Assembly (NCBI RefSeq): GCF_928391935.1
Contig: NZ_CAKMTD010000003.1
Span: 62,001 to 126,000, forward strand
DNA from: Rothia nasimurium
GTDB lineage: Bacteria > Actinomycetota > Actinomycetes > Actinomycetales > Micrococcaceae
Direction: 5' to 3'
DNA length: 64,000 nucleotides
Position 1 is the stretch's first letter. Each line of letters starts with the position of its first letter. Position numbers and translations under genes: made by a program. Shown one piece after another: positions 60,020 to 64,000 of the stretch. The notes beneath the pieces were generated by a model. That model worked only from the letters and a program-made list of their open reading frames with translations, had not been told where the DNA came from and did no database searches.

Positions 60020-60047
60020 AGGGGGGTTCCTCCTGCCGTGTTGCCGG

Positions 60048-60896
60048 TTAGGCGGGTAGGGCTTCTAGAAGTGCAAAGACGGCGTAGCCGCTCGCGATAG
60101 CAAAAACAATGGAGTCGAGCCGGTCCATGACCCCGCCGTGGCCGGGCAAAATATGGGACATGTCCTTGATACCAATTTCTCGTTTGACCATGGATTCGCC
60201 CAGATCACCTGCGGTGGAGGCAACGACGAGGACGACAGCAACGACGAGACCGTGCCACCAGGGGGCCCCGATAGCAACCGCGCAGATGGTACCCACAATC
60301 AGGGAGCCAACCATGGACCCGGCAAAGCCTTCCCAGGTCTTCTTCGGGCTGATTTTCGGGGCCATAGGGGTTTTGCCCCACTTGACCCCTGCAATGTAGC
60401 CCCAGGTGTCATTGCCAATAGCCATGAGCAGGATCATCAGCACCTTGCCGGGCCCGGCGTCCTCCCGGTAGAGCAGCAAGGCCAGGGAAATCATGAAAGG
60501 CACCCAGGACATCACGAAGATGGATCCCATGATGCTCATGATCATGCCGTCCTTTGATCCCACGGCCCGCCAGGCTATGGTCAGCAGGATGGAGGCCACC
60601 ACAGTGGTTATCAGCCAGCTTCCGCCCCCATAGTAGGCGGTGAAGGGCATGAGCAGGGCTGTGCCCACGGCAGGGATGGTGGGTATCCCCATGCCCCGTT
60701 TCTGGTTGAGGCCATGGCAGACCTCCCAGGTGCCGACGGACACAGCGGCAGCTGCCAGCAAGACGAGGACGATAGGTAGGAAAAACAAACCCACCGCCAG
60801 CAGAACGCCCAGCACGAGGCCGACGGTGATGGCGGCGGGTAGGTTCCTGCCTGCTTTTGAGGCCTGCGGGGGCTGTTCTTGTGATTGAACAGTCAT
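60048..60896 (-). CDS. cdsA: Phosphatidate cytidylyltransferase
   Basis: CdsA makes CDP-diacylglycerol, the substrate of PgsA (11.4 kb). The signature GDLGESMVKREIGIKDMSH and LPGHGGVMDRLDS lies at about residues 220-255. 282 residues, about eight membrane segments. ATG start, 7 bp after the frr stop. Confidence 0.95.
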   Translation of the reverse strand: MTVQSQEQPPQASKAGRNLPAAITVGLVLGVLLAVGLFFLPIVLVLLAAAAVSVGTWEVCHGLNQKRGMGIPTIPAVGTALLMPFTAYYGGGSWLITTVVASILLTIAWRAVGSKDGMIMSIMGSIFVMSWVPFMISLALLLYREDAGPGKVLMILLMAIGNDTWGYIAGVKWGKTPMAPKISPKKTWEGFAGSMVGSLIVGTICAVAIGAPWWHGLVVAVVLVVASTAGDLGESMVKREIGIKDMSHILPGHGGVMDRLDSIVFAIASGYAVFALLEALPA

Positions 60897-60903
60897 AGCG
60901 GTA

Positions 60904-61461
60904 CTAGACCTCGAGCAGTTCAGCTTCCTTGGACTTCAGCAGGGCGTCGATGGTGTCGATGTGCTTCTTGGTGATGGCGTCGAGTTCCTTTTCACCGCGT
61001 GCGCCGTCGTCCTCACCGATTTCGCCGTCCTTGACGAGCTTGTCGAGGGCGGTCTTGGCGTGACGGCGGGTGTTGCGTACAGCAACGCGGCCTTCTTCAG
61101 CCTTGTGGCCGGCCATCTTGATGTATTCCTTGCGGCGTTCTTCGGTCATTTCGGGCATGACGACGCGCACGACGTTGCCGTCGTTGGCGGGGTTAGCACC
61201 GAGGTCGGAGTCGCGGATTGCCTTTTCGATGGCACCGAGGGCGCTCTTGTCGTAGGGGGTGATCAGGATGGTGCGAGCTTCGGGGGTCTGGAAGGACGCC
61301 AGCTGCTGCAGGGGGGTGGGGGCACCGTAGTAGTCTGCGGTGAGGTTGGCAAAGAGCGCGGGGTTGGCGCGGCCGGTGCGGATTGAGGCAAATTCGTTTT
61401 TGAGAGCCTCGACGGACTTGTCCATCTTTTCGCCGGCTTCGAGCAGGGTTTCTTCAACCAT
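60904..61461 (-). CDS. frr: Ribosome recycling factor
   Basis: RRF separates post-termination ribosomes with EF-G. Seen: EEFASIRTGRANPALF-like motif (FASIRTGRANPALF at about 25-38), EMTEERRKEYIKM. 185 residues. ATG 61459-61461. The open frame continues upstream through the pyrH repeats to 61851, but that extra peptide is translated repeat DNA and not conserved. Confidence 0.96.
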   Translation of the reverse strand: MVEETLLEAGEKMDKSVEALKNEFASIRTGRANPALFANLTADYYGAPTPLQQLASFQTPEARTILITPYDKSALGAIEKAIRDSDLGANPANDGNVVRVVMPEMTEERRKEYIKMAGHKAEEGRVAVRNTRRHAKTALDKLVKDGEIGEDDGARGEKELDAITKKHIDTIDALLKSKEAELLEV

Positions 61462-61540
61462 CTGTTGTTCGTCCTTAGTGTTTGTGCCCGTCAGTGGGCG
61501 CGGTAGGTAATCTTTATCTAGTCTAGTGGTCTTGGGGCCT

Positions 61541-61700
61541 TTAGGCGGTAACCAAGGTGCCAATCTCCTCGCCGAATGGAGTGCCCGGGTGCGAGCGAGC
61601 GAGATGAAGCGCATTTTTCCGAGCAAGCGAGGAAATAAAAAATGCGCGGAATCAGTCGAGCTTGCGAGACTGCAAGAGGGCACGGAATCATCCGAGGCGC
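61541..61700. repeat. 160-bp unit 1 with copy of the pyrH 3-prime end
   Basis: It starts with a pyrH-like terminus (rev. complement of 61541-61576: [13 protein letters not shown]) followed by a payload. The payload holds the family core in variant form (GGAATCAGTCGAGCTTGCGA) and a hairpin GCGCATTTTT/AAAAATGCGC. It is the frr-proximal unit. Confidence 0.9.
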
Positions 61701-61860
61701 CTAGGCAGTAACCAAGGTACCGATTTCTTCGCCGAATGGAGTGCCCGGGTGCGAGCAAGCGAGATGAAGCGCATTTTTCCGAGCAAGCGAGGAAATAAAA
61801 AATGCGCGGAATCAGTCGAGCTTGCGAGACTGCAAGAGGGCACGGAATCATCCGAGGCGC
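61701..61860. repeat. 160-bp unit 2 with copy of the pyrH 3-prime end
   Basis: The same as unit 1, exactly 160 bp further. The terminus again encodes [10 protein letters not shown] followed by TAG. Its payload differs from unit 1 at one base (CGAGCAAGC for CGAGCGAGC). It abuts the true pyrH stop (61861). Confidence 0.9.
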
Positions 61861-62601
61861 CTAGGCGGTAACCAAGGTGCCGATTTCTTCGCCGAGGATG
61901 GCGCGGGCTACGTTTCCTTCGCCTTGCATGCCGAAGACGCGCATGGTGACGTTGTTGTCCTTGCAGAGGGAGAAGGCGGTTTGGTCCATGACGCGGATGT
62001 TGCGCTTCAGGGCTTCGTCGTAGGTGAGCTGGTAGAGGCGTTCGGCGTTGGGGTCCTTGTTGGGGTCTGCGGTGTAGATGCCGTCGACGCCGTTCTTGGC
62101 GACGAGGACCTCGTCGGCGTGGATTTCGAGGGCTCGCTGGGCGGAGACGGTGTCGGTGGAGAAGTAGGGCAGACCTGCACCTGCACCGAAGATGACGACG
62201 CGGTCCTTTTGCATGTGCCGGATGGCGCGGCGGGGGATGTAGTTTTCAGCAACCTGCTGCATGGAAATGGCTGACTGGACGCGGGTGTCGATACCGGCCT
62301 GCTCCAGGAAGTCCTGCAGGGCCAGGGAGTTCATGACGGTGCCCAGCATACCGATGTTGTCGGCGCGGGAGCGGTCCATGCCAGCCTCTGAGAGTTCAGC
62401 GCCGCGGAAGAAGTTACCGCCTCCCACTACGACTGCTACTTCCACCTTACCGATGGTTGAGGCGATCTGCTCTGCGATGCCGCGGACGACCTCGGTGGAG
62501 ATACCGACTTCACCACCGCCGAAGACCTCGCCGGAGAGCTTGAGTAGGACGCGGCGTCGTCCGGTGTCGTCACGGTGGATGTTGCGGGTTTCCTCTGCCA
62601 T
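61861..62601 (-). CDS. pyrH: UMP kinase
   Basis: PyrH phosphorylates UMP to UDP, a hexameric amino acid kinase-fold enzyme. Seen: [34 protein letters not shown] and [14 protein letters not shown]. 246 residues. ATG 62599-62601 has AGGAGGG upstream. Its last 11 codons are repeated twice downstream. Confidence 0.97.
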   Translation of the reverse strand: MAEETRNIHRDDTGRRRVLLKLSGEVFGGGEVGISTEVVRGIAEQIASTIGKVEVAVVVGGGNFFRGAELSEAGMDRSRADNIGMLGTVMNSLALQDFLEQAGIDTRVQSAISMQQVAENYIPRRAIRHMQKDRVVIFGAGAGLPYFSTDTVSAQRALEIHADEVLVAKNGVDGIYTADPNKDPNAERLYQLTYDEALKRNIRVMDQTAFSLCKDNNVTMRVFGMQGEGNVARAILGEEIGTLVTA

Positions 62602-62670
62602 GTGGCCCTCCTGAAAAAGGTCAAAATTTTTTGCGCTACCGACCGGTAGACGCTTTGTTTCTAGCATACG

Positions 62671-62706
62671 ACAAAGGGGAGCACCCGGGCAGGGGCTCCC
62701 CTTTGT
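62671..62706. terminator. Hairpin between tsf and pyrH
   Basis: A 12-bp perfect stem (ACAAAGGGGAGC with its complement) and a 12-nt loop. The T tract is on the plus strand (TTTTTGCGTTTTT), whereas the genes run on the minus strand, where the stem ends in TTTGTCG. Confidence 0.65.
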
Positions 62707-62784
62707 TTTTGCGTTTTTAGTGCTCAATCACAGTGCGCGGACGCAGGTGCTTGGGCGGTAGACGCGGGGTAAGACGGGTGGGTC

Positions 62785-63615
62785 TTAGGCGCCGACGCGG
62801 AAGCGCTCGAAAGCGGTTGCGGTTGCACCGTTCTCTTCCAGAACAGCAGCTACGGACTTGGAGGAGTCCTTAGCGAAGTCCTGGTCGAGCAGGGTGTTTT
62901 CCTTGTAGAAAGCCTTGAGCTTGCCTTCAACGATCTTGGGGATGATCTGCTCGGGCTTGCCTTCACCGCGGGCGGTTTCTTCAGCAACGCGCTTCTCAGC
63001 CTCGATGTCCTCAGCGGAGATGGAGTCTGAGTTGAGGTACTTGGGGCTCATAGCTGCGATGTGAACGGCTACGTCGTGAGCAACTTCCTCGGTGTTGTCG
63101 CCGGTGACGGCGAGCAGGACGCCAACCTGAGCGGGCAGGTCCTTGGAGGTCTTGTGCAGGTAAACAGCAACGTTTTCGCCTTCGACGCGGGCTACACGAC
63201 GAACAACGATCTTCTCGCCGAGCAGGGCGCCTGCGTCGGTGGTGAGTTCCTCAACGGTCTTGCCCTCGTAGGAGGCAGCCTTGAGCTCTTCCAGGGTGGA
63301 AGCGTTAGCAGCAACAGCTGCTTCCAGAACGTCGTTACCGAACTTGATGAAGGGCTCGGACTTAGCAACGAAGTCGGTTTCTGAGTTAACTTCGATCATG
63401 AAGCCAACGCCGTTTTCAACGCGGGCAGCAACGAGGCCTTCTGCGGTGGCGCGGCCTTCGCGCTTGGTGACGCCCTTGAGGCCCTTGACGCGGATGATTT
63501 CCATTGCCTTCTGCTGGTCGCCGTTGGCCTCGTCGAGGGCCTTCTTGACGTCGAGCATGCCTGCGCCGGTCTTTTCGCGCAGGGCCTTGATGTCAGCTGC
63601 GGTGTAGTTCGCCAT
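62785..63615 (-). CDS. tsf: Elongation factor Ts
   Basis: EF-Ts recycles EF-Tu-GDP. The N-terminal UBA-like domain (TAADIKALREKTGAGMLDVK), TDFVAKSE near residue 80 and the dimerisation core are visible. 276 residues. ATG 63613-63615 with AAGGAG upstream; the longer frame is rejected. Confidence 0.97.
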   Translation of the reverse strand: MANYTAADIKALREKTGAGMLDVKKALDEANGDQQKAMEIIRVKGLKGVTKREGRATAEGLVAARVENGVGFMIEVNSETDFVAKSEPFIKFGNDVLEAAVAANASTLEELKAASYEGKTVEELTTDAGALLGEKIVVRRVARVEGENVAVYLHKTSKDLPAQVGVLLAVTGDNTEEVAHDVAVHIAAMSPKYLNSDSISAEDIEAEKRVAEETARGEGKPEQIIPKIVEGKLKAFYKENTLLDQDFAKDSSKSVAAVLEENGATATAFERFRVGA

Positions 63616-63689
63616 GGTGAACTCCTTTTCGCGGTTTTCAGATGGGGTGAATCTTGCGCCCCGCGTCGCGGGCGGGGCTAGAAAAGATG

Positions 63690-63717
63690 AGGCACCCACC
63701 GAGGTGGGCGGGTGCCT
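63690..63717 (-). terminator. rpsB-tsf intercistronic terminator or attenuator
   Basis: AGGCACCC/GGGTGCCT stem with flanking AAGAT/ATCTT pairing, then TTTTCTA on the minus strand, 15 bp past the rpsB stop. It may reduce tsf relative to rpsB. Confidence 0.75.
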
Positions 63718-63731
63718 TATCTTATGAAGTT

Positions 63732-64000
63732 TTACTTAGCTTCTTCAGCGGGTGCTTCTGCCTTGGCAGCTTCGTGCTGTTCGAGCAGTTCGCGTTCCCA
63801 TTCAGCCATGGGCTCTTCGGAAGCGGTTGCGGACTTGCCGGCCTTCTTGTTTTCGCGTTCCAGCAGACCTTCAGCAACTGCGTCCGCGATGACGCGGGTG
63901 AGCAGGTTGACGGAGCGGATTGCGTCGTCGTTGCCGGGGATGGGGAAGGCAACTTCGTCAGGATCGCAGTTGGTGTCGAGGATAGCAACTACGGGGATGC
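63732..64000 (-). CDS. rpsB: 30S ribosomal protein S2, C-terminal part
   Basis: The last 89 codons of S2: [20 protein letters not shown] and [20 protein letters not shown] are the family end motifs, followed by a charged Glu/Ala/Lys tail. The 5-prime part lies beyond the right edge. It precedes tsf, the usual order. Confidence 0.96.
   Translation of the reverse strand, partial: IPVVAILDTNCDPDEVAFPIPGNDDAIRSVNLLTRVIADAVAEGLLERENKKAGKSATASEEPMAEWERELLEQHEAAKAEAPAEEAK

Noticed and set aside
60904-61851. 315-residue open frame that would extend frr upstream through the 160-bp units
   Set aside because: The extra peptide is translated repeat DNA; RRF begins at 61461 with normal length and motifs.

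Overview
The window looks like the chromosome of a high-GC actinobacterium of the Micrococcaceae, most likely Rothia or a close relative. This is inferred from gene order and protein character, not from a database match. The supporting blocks are hflX-methyltransferase-dapF-miaA-miaB, recX-recA-DUF3046-clgR-cinA-pgsA-ftsK-rnj-dapA-dapB, rimP-nusA-ylxR-infB-rbfA-truB-ribF, ispG-rseP-dxr and cdsA-frr-pyrH-tsf-rpsB. Nearly all of these lie on the minus strand. No rRNA, tRNA, CRISPR array, prophage or transposase gene was seen.

Layout. 0-4.8 kb: ribosome-associated GTPase HflX (cut by the left edge), an RsmC-like methyltransferase, diaminopimelate epimerase and the two enzymes of the i6A37/ms2i6A37 tRNA modification. 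4.85-7.3 kb: two plus-strand genes (kinase-fold protein, aromatic amino acid permease) sit between miaB and recX. 7.4-19.6 kb: recombination (RecA/RecX), ClgR, PgsA, FtsK, RNase J and the lysine/DAP pathway enzymes DapA and DapB. 19.9-29.2 kb: membrane acyltransferase, M16 peptidase, PNPase/S15, the autoinducer-2 pair luxS-mtnN and an aldo/keto reductase. 29.3-38.3 kb: the translation operon from rimP to ribF. 38.4-45.4 kb: prolyl-tRNA synthetase, two tandem secreted LGFP-like proteins and a GNAT protein. 45.5-53.7 kb: isoprenoid genes ispG and dxr with site-2 protease rseP, interrupted by a plus-strand fermentative pfl cluster. 53.7-60.9 kb: hydrolase, ABC exporter, small membrane proteins, acetate-type symporter, DivIVA-like protein, CdsA. 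60.9-64 kb: frr, pyrH, tsf and the end of rpsB.

The most unusual content is not a conventional gene system. (i) A family of intergenic elements of about 110-220 bp recurs at least five times. Three copies (26.8, 30.8, 46.9 kb) share a conserved core flanked by GCCGAC and then by terminal inverted repeats whose sequence differs from copy to copy but is self-complementary within each copy. Four of the five insertion sites lie just after a stop codon inside an operon. (ii) At pyrH, two 160-bp units in tandem each carry a copy of the pyrH 3-prime end. All six nucleotide differences among the three copies of that end are synonymous, including TAA for TAG, while the 124-bp payloads differ at only one base. 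This looks like repeated insertion with regeneration of the pyrH terminus. (iii) Pyruvate formate-lyase is split: a 705-residue catalytic protein lacks the glycyl-radical domain, which is a separate 83-residue gene downstream of a 16-bp perfect hairpin. (iv) ylxR appears to lack an ATG, GTG or TTG start.

Many gene ends carry long perfect GC-rich hairpins, several of them placed to terminate convergent transcripts from both sides.
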